Shown here: positions 13,078-21,548 of the stretch, piece by piece
Numbering within the stretch: position 1 is the first letter of the stretch
How the letters are laid out: every line of letters begins with the position of its first letter
IMG/VR virus record: IMGVR_UViG_3300033388_002017
Span: 1-39,434 of that record
Source: a virus
Length of the DNA: 39,434 nt
Strand: one strand, 5' to 3'
Notes under the pieces: generated by a model
The model's database searches: none
What the model was told of the DNA's origin: nothing
What the model saw: only the letters and a program-made list of their open reading frames with translations
Position numbers and translations under genes: made by a program

Positions 13078-13395
13078 TTAGACCTCCGAGTCTTTTGATG
13101 AGTCTTCTGGTTGAAATACTTTTTCGTAAGTCATTTCAAAGATATCAGGCTTACAAGGATAAAATTCACCTTTTACACCTTTGATGATATAATCACCAGC
13201 ATTAGCAAGATGATCACCTTCTAGTGTTTTAATGATTAATCCTATTTCCATACCATCATCATTAACTTTGCCATTTTCATCAACATTTACTTCACCACCA
13301 TAAGAACCATCATTTATAAAATCTCTAACTTCTTTTCGAGTGTCCCATCTAAATTGCATCGCTTCAATAACTACAGGTTTCTTTCTATATTTCAT
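13078..13395 (-). CDS. Conserved phage protein (YIIKGVKGEFYPC type)
   Basis: A 105-residue protein of a widespread unnamed phage family: MKYRKKPVVIEAMQF at the start and G-D-Y-I-I-K-G-V-K-G-E-F-Y-P-C-K-P-D-I-F at residues 72-91. An acidic, Gly/Asn-rich middle is variable in such proteins. It lies directly upstream of the Tad2-like gene with the start overlapping (GGAGGTCTAAAATG pattern on both), so the two are a translational pair. Function unknown; accessory or counter-defence is inference from position. Confidence 0.75.
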   Translation of the reverse strand: MKYRKKPVVIEAMQFRWDTRKEVRDFINDGSYGGEVNVDENGKVNDDGMEIGLIIKTLEGDHLANAGDYIIKGVKGEFYPCKPDIFEMTYEKVFQPEDSSKDSEV

Positions 13396-13410
13396 TTTAG
13401 ACCTCCAAGT

Positions 13411-14037
13411 CTACCAGTGTAACCATCCTATCATAACTCTTGTTGTTCCTCTTGCCATGTTTCCGTATCTATATTGAGCTGATCCGCCTGAGTCTATACC
13501 AAATTTGTTTTTTAAAGGTAAAGGCTGCAATCTTCTGTTTAATTCGTAAATTGTCATTTTCTCAGCTGTTGCAAACATAACTAATTTTTTTGTATCATAA
13601 TTATACGCAATACCGATTCTGAATGTTTCGTAATCTAGAGAAGGAATGTTTTTTGTTTCGAATCCTTCAAATGATATTGTTGGTTCAAATGATATTCCGC
13701 CAATCGCTAATTTAATATCTGGTCTATTATACAATGTGCTTAATACTTCAATACCTACTGAGTGATCAGTATAAACAATAAACATTGCCATTGGTTCTCC
13801 ATCAAAGTTCGTTAGTATATTATTTGATAGTATTTCTCCATCAGATTTTAAAGGACTTAATGGATATGGTTTTGTTCTTGCTTTATCTTCCCACCATACA
13901 AATGTAGCATTCATAAATTTATCAAAATGTTTAAGAGCTACTTCAGCATTACCTGCAAGCAATGATCCTTTTAAACTTTCAACTTTTATTTCTTCGAAGT
14001 ATATTCCATCATAAAAATAATTGATTGGCTCTATAAC
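13411..14037 (-). CDS. NAGPA-like phosphodiester glycosidase domain (-1 frame)
   Basis: An open frame of 208 codons with no usable ATG, GTG or TTG until a TTG at 13962 whose ribosome site is too close. The C-terminal half has the NAGPA/DUF2233 pattern: F-R-I-G-I-A-Y, K-L-V-M-F-A-T-A, M-T-I-Y-E-L-N-R-R-L and the G-I-D-S-G-G-S-A-Q-Y block that corresponds to the LDGGGS signature. The family hydrolyses phosphodiester-linked sugars, and a wall or teichoic-acid substrate would fit a lysin. The frame joins the amidase frame in -1 at A AAA AAG, so it is probably its C-terminal domain. The fused product would be about 448 residues. Confidence 0.7.
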   Translation of the reverse strand, partial: VIEPINYFYDGIYFEEIKVESLKGSLLAGNAEVALKHFDKFMNATFVWWEDKARTKPYPLSPLKSDGEILSNNILTNFDGEPMAMFIVYTDHSVGIEVLSTLYNRPDIKLAIGGISFEPTISFEGFETKNIPSLDYETFRIGIAYNYDTKKLVMFATAEKMTIYELNRRLQPLPLKNKFGIDSGGSAQYRYGNMARGTTRVMIGWLHW

Positions 14038-14756
14038 TTTTTTTCAAGGTTATCAATTCTTTGAGTATTTAGTTTTACTTGATCTTCTAATAGCATATCA
14101 GTTTCACCATTAAAGATTTCTTCCATTTTTGCTTCTGCAAATGCTTTTCTTGCAGCTTGGCTTTTAGGTCCGAAATCTCCATCAATTGCACCTTTGTAGA
14201 ATCCTTCACTTTTTAATACTGATTGTTTCTCTTTGTTTGTTAACATAGTTTCCACCTCCATAGTTATAATTTCGTCTGACTCTATCATTTTAATAAATTG
14301 TTTCCAATGTGGTAATATCATTCTTGGACACTCTTTATCCGACCAATGTTTATGCGGATATATTGTCATGTTCGGGAAATATTCTAATAACTCTCTTAGG
14401 AATATTTGTGCAGTTTTTTCTGCTTCTGGTGTTTCTTCTACTTCTATAGATAGTGAGCATCTATTACCAGTTCCATGTGTCCCATCACCAGCGTGCCACG
14501 TATTGACTAGTATAGACATTTCTTGTAATACTATATTATTTCCAATGGTCCATGTCCAATCTGCATATCTAGTTGAATAATCAACATAATGCGATTGTTC
14601 TTCTGCTGTTCCTTTATTCCCCGGATTGTGTACAGTTACATAATAAGGGTCTGTTAATTTAAATCTTTTCCTACCTTTTAATGTAGCTGCTGGTATCAAG
14701 TCTTTTCTGAATGGTATACTACATTCTGTTAGAAATCCTTTTTTGTCAAATTTCAT
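14031..14756 (-). CDS. N-acetylmuramoyl-L-alanine amidase (endolysin)
   Basis: A 241-residue amidase_2 family lysin. Zinc-site residues are visible at H43 (VTVHNPGN), H88 (NTWHAGDG) and in Y-P-H-K-H-W-S-D-K-E-C-P (133-144, H137 and C143). The fold continues to about residue 155. Residues 172-210 resemble a peptidoglycan-binding module (SEGFYKGAIDGDFGPKSQAA), followed by a short coiled coil (VKLNTQRIDNLEKK) that ends at the slippery site. It cleaves the bond between MurNAc and L-Ala after holin opening. Start at 14756 after GGAGGG. Zero-frame translation stops two codons after the slippery site. Confidence 0.92.
   Translation of the reverse strand: MKFDKKGFLTECSIPFRKDLIPAATLKGRKRFKLTDPYYVTVHNPGNKGTAEEQSHYVDYSTRYADWTWTIGNNIVLQEMSILVNTWHAGDGTHGTGNRCSLSIEVEETPEAEKTAQIFLRELLEYFPNMTIYPHKHWSDKECPRMILPHWKQFIKMIESDEIITMEVETMLTNKEKQSVLKSEGFYKGAIDGDFGPKSQAARKAFAEAKMEEIFNGETDMLLEDQVKLNTQRIDNLEKKL
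14037..14043 (-). other. Slippery heptamer for -1 frameshift
   Basis: The minus strand reads A AAA AAG in the amidase frame, within GAA AAA AAG TTA TAG, the same heptamer used in E. coli dnaX. A one-base backward slip enters the 208-codon NAGPA-like frame with a seamless junction (NLEKK then VIEPINYF). Only a weak hairpin is visible downstream. Confidence 0.6.
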
Positions 14757-14797
14757 TTTTCCCTCCTTTTGTATATAAATATACCATAAATATTAAA

Positions 14798-14820
14798 AAA
14801 ATGCTCGTAAAGAGCATTTT
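14798..14820 (-). terminator. Terminator between HhH gene and amidase
   Basis: AAAATGCTC pairs perfectly with GAGCATTTT around a five-base loop; the minus strand continues with seven Us. It overlaps the stop codon of the helix-hairpin-helix gene and may reduce readthrough into the lysin. Confidence 0.8.
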
Positions 14821-15076
14821 ATCTGTAATTTCTTTTAATTGTCTTCATTCTTAACGATCCAATACTTTTGATTAAAATGATATCATCTATAGAATAATCA
14901 GGGTTAATCTTTATGTAATCTATTATTCTATTAGCGAGTACTGGACCTATATCCTCTAAGGCTATTAAGTCCTGGTAAGAAGCTTCACTCAATAGAGGTT
15001 TGTCCATTGCAGCAAAAGCAACTGATGTTATTAATAAAGCCATAACTAACAAGGTGCATATTATTTTATGTCTCAT
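14819..15076 (-). CDS. Secreted ComEA-like helix-hairpin-helix protein
   Basis: An 85-residue protein with a clear signal peptide: basic MRHK, hydrophobic ICTLLVMALLITSVAF, then A-A-M. The mature part is a helix-hairpin-helix domain like that of ComEA: S-Y-Q-D-L-I-A-L-E-D-I-G-P-V-L-A-N-R-I-I-D-Y, then I-K-S-I-G-S-L-R-M-K-T-I-K. ComEA binds double-stranded DNA outside the membrane during transformation. This position, between the holin-like gene and the amidase, is unusual. Possible roles are DNA entry or ejection, or a virion-associated role. Start at 15076 after AGGAGG. Confidence 0.8.
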   Translation of the reverse strand: MRHKIICTLLVMALLITSVAFAAMDKPLLSEASYQDLIALEDIGPVLANRIIDYIKINPDYSIDDIILIKSIGSLRMKTIKRNYR

Positions 15077-15411
15077 TTTTTCCTCCTGTCCTCCAACACT
15101 ATTTTTAATATCTCACCAGTTTTCTCGTCATTTTTTCCTAGCATTTCTAACAGTTGATCAAACGCACGTTGCCAATCTTCTTTATGTTCTTTCAATCTAG
15201 ATTCAACATGTGCTTTTTGTTCCTTCATGTTGCCATCAATTGATTCTTTGTGTTTTTCTAAATCGTTCTTAGTAATATAATCTTTTTGAATTATTTCTAT
15301 ATCACTTGAATTTTTTTTAACATTCACACTATGTTTTTTCCAAATCGCCATTATTAACCCTACTACTAAGGCTGATTCTATTAATGTAGATGCAACATTA
15401 GCTATGTCCAT
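15073..15411 (-). CDS. XhlA/holin-like membrane protein with coiled coil
   Basis: A 112-residue protein from ATG 15411 (MDIANVASTLIES), behind GGAGGATCAAGC. An N-terminal transmembrane helix (ALVVGLIMAIW, residues 13-23) is followed by a long charged coiled coil (residues 45-110). This layout resembles haemolysin XhlA or phage holin-accessory proteins. It overlaps the HhH gene by four bases. A role in lysis is likely but not shown. Confidence 0.65.
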   Translation of the reverse strand: MDIANVASTLIESALVVGLIMAIWKKHSVNVKKNSSDIEIIQKDYITKNDLEKHKESIDGNMKEQKAHVESRLKEHKEDWQRAFDQLLEMLGKNDEKTGEILKIVLEDRRKK

Positions 15412-15532
15412 GCTTGATCCTCCACTTATCAATTTTATCTCGTATTTCCGTAAATACCAGTAACACAAATAATATTACCATAAATATTAATATTGTATTA
15501 TTTACCATATAATAGATTATATCACGAATCAT
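15398..15532 (-). CDS. Small one-helix membrane protein
   Basis: Forty-four residues beginning MIRDIIYYMV at an ATGA overlap with the large internal protein gene, then a hydrophobic helix (ILIFMVILFVLLVF, residues 14-27) and a basic tail. It overlaps the next gene by 14 bases. Translational coupling replaces a strong ribosome site. Candidate holin or antiholin. Confidence 0.6.
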   Translation of the reverse strand: MIRDIIYYMVNNTILIFMVILFVLLVFTEIRDKIDKWRIKHGHS

Positions 15533-18500
15533 TTATTATCACCAATCGCTTTCTTCGCTAGTTCGTTCAGCATCTTTTGCAGTTCTCTTACTTTATCATC
15601 ATTTGCTTTGTCTGTTTGTAATAATCTTTGTTCTTTTCTGATTTTAGACATTTCTGCTGATATCTTTCTCAACTTAGCTGCTTCTTTTTCTAGTGGTGTA
15701 ACTATGTTACCTTTTCCACTAGTAATTAAATCATTTTCTCTATTATAGTCATTCGCTGCTTTTGTTGCATCATCTAACAATGTATAGAATTGATTAGCAT
15801 AATCATTTTTAAATACCGGGTCTGTTGTAAACCTTCTTTCAATTGATGCGAACGGACTACTATATCTATCAGCCGATGTAGGAATATAAACATCTCCTAT
15901 AATACCAGTGTAACTATCTAAAAGATAATCTGTTACAAATGGTGATATATTAAATATCTCACCTATTTTTTTCGCTAACTTTGAAGAGTTCATGTCGTAT
16001 TGTTGACCAGGACTATAACCTCTTACTTTTTGATCTACTATCAAACCACCAAACCAATTTGTTTCTAATGCTTCTGGATCGGCTATTTGATTCAATGCTT
16101 GTTTCAAAGGTTTGAATACATTATCTGTAGAAATCATAAAGTTTTCTTTTACAGTGTTTACAACTTCTTTCGCTGTAACTTCTTGACCTCTCGCTTTTCT
16201 TGCAGCCCAATCATATAAACTACTGAATATAACTCCAAGTTCTCTAGACTTAGGTATTCTTAAGAATTTTTGTTCGCCATTTTTATCTGTATAAGGGATT
16301 TGGAAATATAAATTTCTTTCTCTCTCTGACAAACTTTGATACGCTTCATTGTCTTTAAGTACAAAATCTTGAATCATCGTAGGCAAAGTGATTGCCATTC
16401 CTGCACCAGCTCCAAGTCTTGCCAAAGATTTAAAATTACCTCTCGTTACATCTCTTATCGTTCTACTAATACCTTGTGTTGCTGCATTAAGATATAAAAT
16501 TCCCGAATCTGCAACTTTTGTTATATTTCCATGTCTTGCAAAGTCTGTTGTTAATTCAGCAGCTTTGTACATTGCTAACGCTGGATCATTTGTTTTCTTT
16601 AATACTGCTACAAACTCTGAGAATCTTGGTAAATTCTCAACAAATCCATTTATAGCTTCAGTTGTCTGTAGTGCGCCTTTTATAGGATTACCAGCCGTTA
16701 AGTTTTCTAAAGCACTCATAGGTTTTAACGCTCCACCCTTAGTTGGTATTTTGTAATCATTTAATGATCCTATCAATCCGGCATTTGAACCACCTAATGC
16801 TTGATATTGTTTCCACTTAGGACCATTTGTTAACATTTCTTTAGCTGCTTCTGGTGCTGATTTAAACATACTTATTGCATTATCAGAACGTGCTACAGCT
16901 GTCGGAAAGTCTCTTAATGGGTTTGCGATTGCAAAACCTAAGTTATATTTAGTGATCAATGCTTTCATCGGATTCGAAATAAATTTTCTTAATACTTTTG
17001 CTGTACCAGCTACTACTGCATTCATTGCTTCTGGTTTTAATGCAGCATATAAGTTTTTATCTACTATCATTTCCATTGGTCTACCATTTTTATAGAAGTT
17101 AACTATTTGTTCATCACCTATAAGAGCTGGTGTTTCTTCTAATCGTTTACCTATAGTACTAATGTCAGTCCCTTCTTTTATTACAGTTTGTGTGCTAGCT
17201 GGTCTTACATCTATAACACCTTTTACTATCGCATCTCCAGAAGTGAATCCATCAGCTATTGTATTCATCATTTGATTTTTTTGACTATTTTTTATAAATC
17301 TTTCAGTAGCTTGTAACATAGATTGATCTAATGGTGCTAAATCACTATTTCCGCCTGTAGCTTTCTTTATAACTTGTGGTATTAGACTTTTCTTACCACT
17401 AACTACTTTTTCTATTTTCCCAACTTTTGCAGCTGGTACATAATTTTTATACATATCTTGTAAAAAGTCTGCCGTTTCTCTACTTGTAAGTCCACCAGGT
17501 ACAGCCCACTCATTTAATAGATTGTTCATATACTTTGGAATATCTTCACTTGCTTCAACTAAATGTGGGTACTCTTCAGTAAAGTTTGCTACAAATTGTC
17601 TACTATCCGCAGCTGTAACACTTTCACCAAAGATTGGTTTTCCTTGTGCCATTCTGTCAATATTGTGTCGATGGAAAGCTGATTCAAACAATATTTGTTT
17701 TTCTGTTTTCTTAACATCTTTGAATATATCATTTAACGATTTTCCAATCGATTCACCTCTCATGTTAGTTTGTGCCGTTTCAATATTTGCTTGTATTGTT
17801 CCTTGCACTCTGTTTAAGTTAGAAGATTGTGCTGCTAATGTTTGACTACCTTTTTCGATATCAGTATACTTAGAATCTATTTCTTGTAAGATTCTATCTA
17901 TTTTTCTTCCGAAAGGTTGCTTTAGTGTTGGTTCTGATTCTGTCAACACTCTCGCTACTTTAGTATCTAGTTGATTAGTTAACGGTAAATTCTTAATTGT
18001 ATCTGGTTTTGGTATCGGTGCTAATTTTCCAGATTGGGCATTTTTTATGATATCATCCAATTCTTTTGTAGTTGCTTTAGGGTTTGCACTTCCTTTCACT
18101 CTATCAAATAAACTATCAGATGATTTTACAGGCTCTTGTTTTGTTACCGCTTCTGTAGCTGGTGATACTATTTGTTTTGCAGGTGGATTTTTTAACAATT
18201 CATTAAAGTTTGTTTGTCTTCCTACATCAAATAATTCATCTATATCAATACCTGTATCTTCTTTGTATAAGTCTTTTAATGTTTTAAACTCTTCGTCTGA
18301 TACTTTACCATATGCACCACCGAAGTTTTTTGCTCTCCATTCATTAAAACTAGCAGCTATTGTTTTAGGGTCATCAAATTGTTTGTAATAATCTTCAACA
18401 TCAACAGTTCTTGCTGGTTTAGATAAAATGTCTGCATTTTTTTCTAATTCTTTTACGTATTGTTGTGCTGTAGTTCCCTCTGGCAATCCTAATTCCTGCT

Positions 18501-19572
18501 GAATAGATTTTGCTTGTTCTGGAGATGCTTGTTTAAGTGCCTTTTCAAATCCTTGTGGATCTGCATTTTTTAGTGATTTAAAAAATTCACCACCAACACC
18601 TACACCTAAGTTTATTCCGATATCAAACACTCTATTCCAGCCTATTTTGCCTATTGTGTCACCTCTCAACAATTCTTGAGGTGTTTGGATAACTGCATCT
18701 ATAAATAAATCCGCTATTTGTTCAGCACCAAACGTTGCTAATCTTCCCCCACCGAACTTTTTAGCTAATCCTGTAAAGAATGATGTTCCTTTAAGTGCTG
18801 CGCCAACGGTAGCGTATAAAGCTGCTTGTTTACCGATTTCACTCACTACTCTACCAGTTGTAAATCCTTTTTGTGTTTTAGCTTCTTCTTTTGCTATATC
18901 ACTTGCTGTTTTTCTTTCTAGTGTCGATTGTTGTGCTCCAAATTTTGCAGTAGGTTCAAAATTAAAAGTTTCACGTACACCTGTAGTGAATCCTGGTTGA
19001 TTAGAAGTTATTACATTTCTAGCTTCTAAAATTGCGTCTCTGAGTCTGTTTTGTTCTGCGAAATCAGGTTCGGCTACATTTACACCAAACTTTTGTTTAT
19101 CTTCCTCTATGAGGTTCTTTAACCGTTCCTCAGCACCTTTTAAAGTTGTTTTTCTTTTTTCTTCTTTTTCTTCTATCAATAATTGTTTTGCTTCTTTTTC
19201 TTGTCTTCTTTCAACTTGATCAAAAGCTTTCGGACCGCCTGGTTTAAAAATAGTTCCAGCTTTACCTGCTTTATCATCAATTCGAACTGTTGTATCTCTT
19301 GGTTTCGGTATTACTGTTGATAGTGCTTTGAAACTATCAAAAGGACCTGGTAGTTGTTTTGGTGCTACAGTTGTCACTTGCGATATATCTGGTAATGCAG
19401 GAGCTTCTATTTTTTTAAACGTTCTAGTAGGTCTTACAGGCTCAATTGTATCAGCAATAGCAGATGGAGCAGCACCCGAAGTACTCACCCCACCTTTTAT
19501 TCTATCGAAAAGGTTAATATTTTCATTTTCTTCTACTTCTGTTTCTCCTTTGATTCTATCAAATAAATCCAT
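15529..19572 (-). CDS. Large internal virion (ejection) protein
   Basis: A 1347-residue protein, by far the longest in the window. The motif LFDR(I/V)KG appears at residues 3-9, 21-27 and once more around residue 485. A charged, coiled-coil N-terminal third is followed by a membrane-like segment (ALYATVGAALKGTSFFTGLAKKFGGG). The C-terminal half has blocks resembling large polyvalent protein-associated domains (LPD38-like: N-P-M-K-A-L-I-T-K-Y-N-L-G-F-A-I-A-N-P-L-R-D-F). In podoviruses such proteins are packed in the capsid and ejected with DNA to cross the cell envelope. It follows the other candidate internal protein. Start at 19572 after AGGAGGTTAAT. Confidence 0.7.
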   Translation of the reverse strand: MDLFDRIKGETEVEENENINLFDRIKGGVSTSGAAPSAIADTIEPVRPTRTFKKIEAPALPDISQVTTVAPKQLPGPFDSFKALSTVIPKPRDTTVRIDDKAGKAGTIFKPGGPKAFDQVERRQEKEAKQLLIEEKEEKRKTTLKGAEERLKNLIEEDKQKFGVNVAEPDFAEQNRLRDAILEARNVITSNQPGFTTGVRETFNFEPTAKFGAQQSTLERKTASDIAKEEAKTQKGFTTGRVVSEIGKQAALYATVGAALKGTSFFTGLAKKFGGGRLATFGAEQIADLFIDAVIQTPQELLRGDTIGKIGWNRVFDIGINLGVGVGGEFFKSLKNADPQGFEKALKQASPEQAKSIQQELGLPEGTTAQQYVKELEKNADILSKPARTVDVEDYYKQFDDPKTIAASFNEWRAKNFGGAYGKVSDEEFKTLKDLYKEDTGIDIDELFDVGRQTNFNELLKNPPAKQIVSPATEAVTKQEPVKSSDSLFDRVKGSANPKATTKELDDIIKNAQSGKLAPIPKPDTIKNLPLTNQLDTKVARVLTESEPTLKQPFGRKIDRILQEIDSKYTDIEKGSQTLAAQSSNLNRVQGTIQANIETAQTNMRGESIGKSLNDIFKDVKKTEKQILFESAFHRHNIDRMAQGKPIFGESVTAADSRQFVANFTEEYPHLVEASEDIPKYMNNLLNEWAVPGGLTSRETADFLQDMYKNYVPAAKVGKIEKVVSGKKSLIPQVIKKATGGNSDLAPLDQSMLQATERFIKNSQKNQMMNTIADGFTSGDAIVKGVIDVRPASTQTVIKEGTDISTIGKRLEETPALIGDEQIVNFYKNGRPMEMIVDKNLYAALKPEAMNAVVAGTAKVLRKFISNPMKALITKYNLGFAIANPLRDFPTAVARSDNAISMFKSAPEAAKEMLTNGPKWKQYQALGGSNAGLIGSLNDYKIPTKGGALKPMSALENLTAGNPIKGALQTTEAINGFVENLPRFSEFVAVLKKTNDPALAMYKAAELTTDFARHGNITKVADSGILYLNAATQGISRTIRDVTRGNFKSLARLGAGAGMAITLPTMIQDFVLKDNEAYQSLSERERNLYFQIPYTDKNGEQKFLRIPKSRELGVIFSSLYDWAARKARGQEVTAKEVVNTVKENFMISTDNVFKPLKQALNQIADPEALETNWFGGLIVDQKVRGYSPGQQYDMNSSKLAKKIGEIFNISPFVTDYLLDSYTGIIGDVYIPTSADRYSSPFASIERRFTTDPVFKNDYANQFYTLLDDATKAANDYNRENDLITSGKGNIVTPLEKEAAKLRKISAEMSKIRKEQRLLQTDKANDDKVRELQKMLNELAKKAIGDNK

Positions 19573-19584
19573 ATTAACCTCCTG

Positions 19585-21201
19585 CTAATTTTCTTGTCCA
19601 ATTTTCTCTAATACTCTACTTCCACTTCTTCTTTCTTCTCGTTCAATTATAGCATCAATTTCTGCATCACTTATATTATATCTTGTTTTTAATCTTTCAA
19701 ATTGAACAGTGTTTGAAATCGTACCATCTCTTACTTGTTCCATTAAAGCACTTGCTACTATTTCATTAATTACTGCTAAAGGTGTATCTTCGTCTGTACC
19801 TCTTAGTCTTTGTGCAATGTTAGACGTAAATGTAGAGTCTGGATAAATATCCTCTATCGGTTCGTCTTCTGGTGCTGTAGATTCTTCAAAGTTAGGATCA
19901 ACATAACCTGTTTCAACTCCATATACTTGTGCTTCTGCTGCGGTTAATGGAATACCTCTATTCACTTTTTTATCAGCTTGTGCGAATAGTTGTGATTGAG
20001 TTGTTCCACCACCACTTGATGTAGTTCTTACAGGTTTGGTCGATCTGCTTGAACCTATTAGATCCATTTCTTCTTGACTAAGTGGAATACCTGCATTCCA
20101 TTTGCTGAAAGCTTGGTTTTTAGCATCTACTACTGATTGTGTTTCTCCTTCAGCTATTCCAGCTAATTTATTTTGTTTAGCTGTTTCAAGATAAGGAATT
20201 AGTTTATCATCTTCTGTATCAGGTGTTCCTAGTCTTCTATTTATTTCAGCTGTATAGTCATTGCTATACTGAGTTATATTTGCTAGTTGTTCATCAAAAG
20301 CTTTGTCTTCTTCTCTTGTTGCTAGGTCTTCTTGTCTTATTGTTTCTTGTCTTGCTATTGATCTATCTTCTCTTGCTATTGCTTCATCATTTTGTGCTTG
20401 GATGATTAGTTGTTCAAGTTCTTGAGAAGCTTGTGCTGCTACTGCTTGTGCTTCTTGGAATTTACCTTCACTTTCTAATCTTGCTATTTCTTTTTTTGCA
20501 TTTCCTATAACCTTTTTTTGTGCTAAATTTATTTGAGTTAATCTTTTCGCACCAGCCGTTTGAGTATCTAAGGCTGTTTGTCTTCCAATACCTCCCCTAT
20601 CCCCCTGATTAGCAGATATTTCTAATGCAGTTTTAAGTTGTTGTGCTTTCCCAACTTCTGATTCCGCTCTCAATGGATCAAATTCTCCAGGTGCATCTTC
20701 TATAATGTCTTGTTGAGTAGCTTTTCCAGCTGCTATGTATTCTCTTATTTTTGCTACTATATTCTTTGTTGCTTCTGCATTTCTTCTTTGTATTAATTCT
20801 GATATATTAGTTGTTTTAGGTGTTTCTAAAACATTAGATATTTCTTGATCACTTCCATTTCCATTTATTGCATCCTGCATAGCTATTGCATCTGCATCTC
20901 TAGTTGTTTCTGTTTCAGTTCCTATTAATGAATCATCTGTTATTGTAGCTTGCTCAGCTGCTTTTTTAGCATCTTCTGCTGCTTTGAATGCTTGACCTTC
21001 CGCATATGTTCCGGGGTCAGCAGTTGTATATGGTCTTGTTGTTAAATCACGTAGTGCTGGTGTTTCTACTGGTTTTAGTATATTTGTCGTTGGTACTGTT
21101 TTTAATTGTCCTGGTGGGTTAGGTATAACGGCATTTTTTAATTCTAAATCATCACCGAATGGATCTTTAACTATTGCAAAGTGTTGAAGATTAAATTTCA
21201 T
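19585..21201 (-). CDS. Internal virion protein, coiled-coil, candidate
   Basis: A 538-residue protein starting MKFNLQHFA, an N-terminal pattern often seen on Bacillota phage capsid proteins. It has low-complexity Ala/Gln/Glu-rich helices (AQAVAAQASQELEQL) around residues 210-330 and repeated phrase N-x-G-I-P-L-(S/T)-x-x-E. Position between tail proteins and the large internal protein suggests a second ejection protein. Start at 21201 after GGAGGGCATAAC. Confidence 0.6.
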   Translation of the reverse strand: MKFNLQHFAIVKDPFGDDLELKNAVIPNPPGQLKTVPTTNILKPVETPALRDLTTRPYTTADPGTYAEGQAFKAAEDAKKAAEQATITDDSLIGTETETTRDADAIAMQDAINGNGSDQEISNVLETPKTTNISELIQRRNAEATKNIVAKIREYIAAGKATQQDIIEDAPGEFDPLRAESEVGKAQQLKTALEISANQGDRGGIGRQTALDTQTAGAKRLTQINLAQKKVIGNAKKEIARLESEGKFQEAQAVAAQASQELEQLIIQAQNDEAIAREDRSIARQETIRQEDLATREEDKAFDEQLANITQYSNDYTAEINRRLGTPDTEDDKLIPYLETAKQNKLAGIAEGETQSVVDAKNQAFSKWNAGIPLSQEEMDLIGSSRSTKPVRTTSSGGGTTQSQLFAQADKKVNRGIPLTAAEAQVYGVETGYVDPNFEESTAPEDEPIEDIYPDSTFTSNIAQRLRGTDEDTPLAVINEIVASALMEQVRDGTISNTVQFERLKTRYNISDAEIDAIIEREERRSGSRVLEKIGQEN

Positions 21202-21212
21202 GTTATGCCCTC

Positions 21213-21536
21213 CTATCCTAAAAGTTCTAATAATCTAGCGTTTTTAATTGCCTTTTCTGCTTGTACATCAGGGTAATCTGTTAAATCTGCATCTCTTCTA
21301 TCTGCTAACCATTTTTTAAGTGTTTCTATTTCGGTTTGCTTTGATTGTGCTTGTAACTCTTCTTCCGTCAAAACAAGTTTTGATGTTATGCTAATAACTC
21401 CATTTTTCATTTTTTTATTAGCCGATTCAACTTGATATAATCTATCTTTTTGATACTGTTCTTCTTTTAATAATGGGTGCTTAACAAATTCCCATATTTC
21501 TGCACCTGTTTTCATTCCTTCGAATACAACGCTCAT
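21213..21536 (-). CDS. Hypothetical small protein beside the tail fibre
   Basis: A 107-residue, highly charged helical protein with a C-terminal D-A-D-L-T-D-Y-P-D-V-Q-A-E-K-A-I-K-N. It sits twelve bases after the tail fibre gene, where fibre chaperones or fibre-assembly proteins are often found. That role is inference from position; no family is recognised. Confidence 0.6.
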   Translation of the reverse strand: MSVVFEGMKTGAEIWEFVKHPLLKEEQYQKDRLYQVESANKKMKNGVISITSKLVLTEEELQAQSKQTEIETLKKWLADRRDADLTDYPDVQAEKAIKNARLLELLG

Positions 21537-21548
21537 ATTATTAACCTC

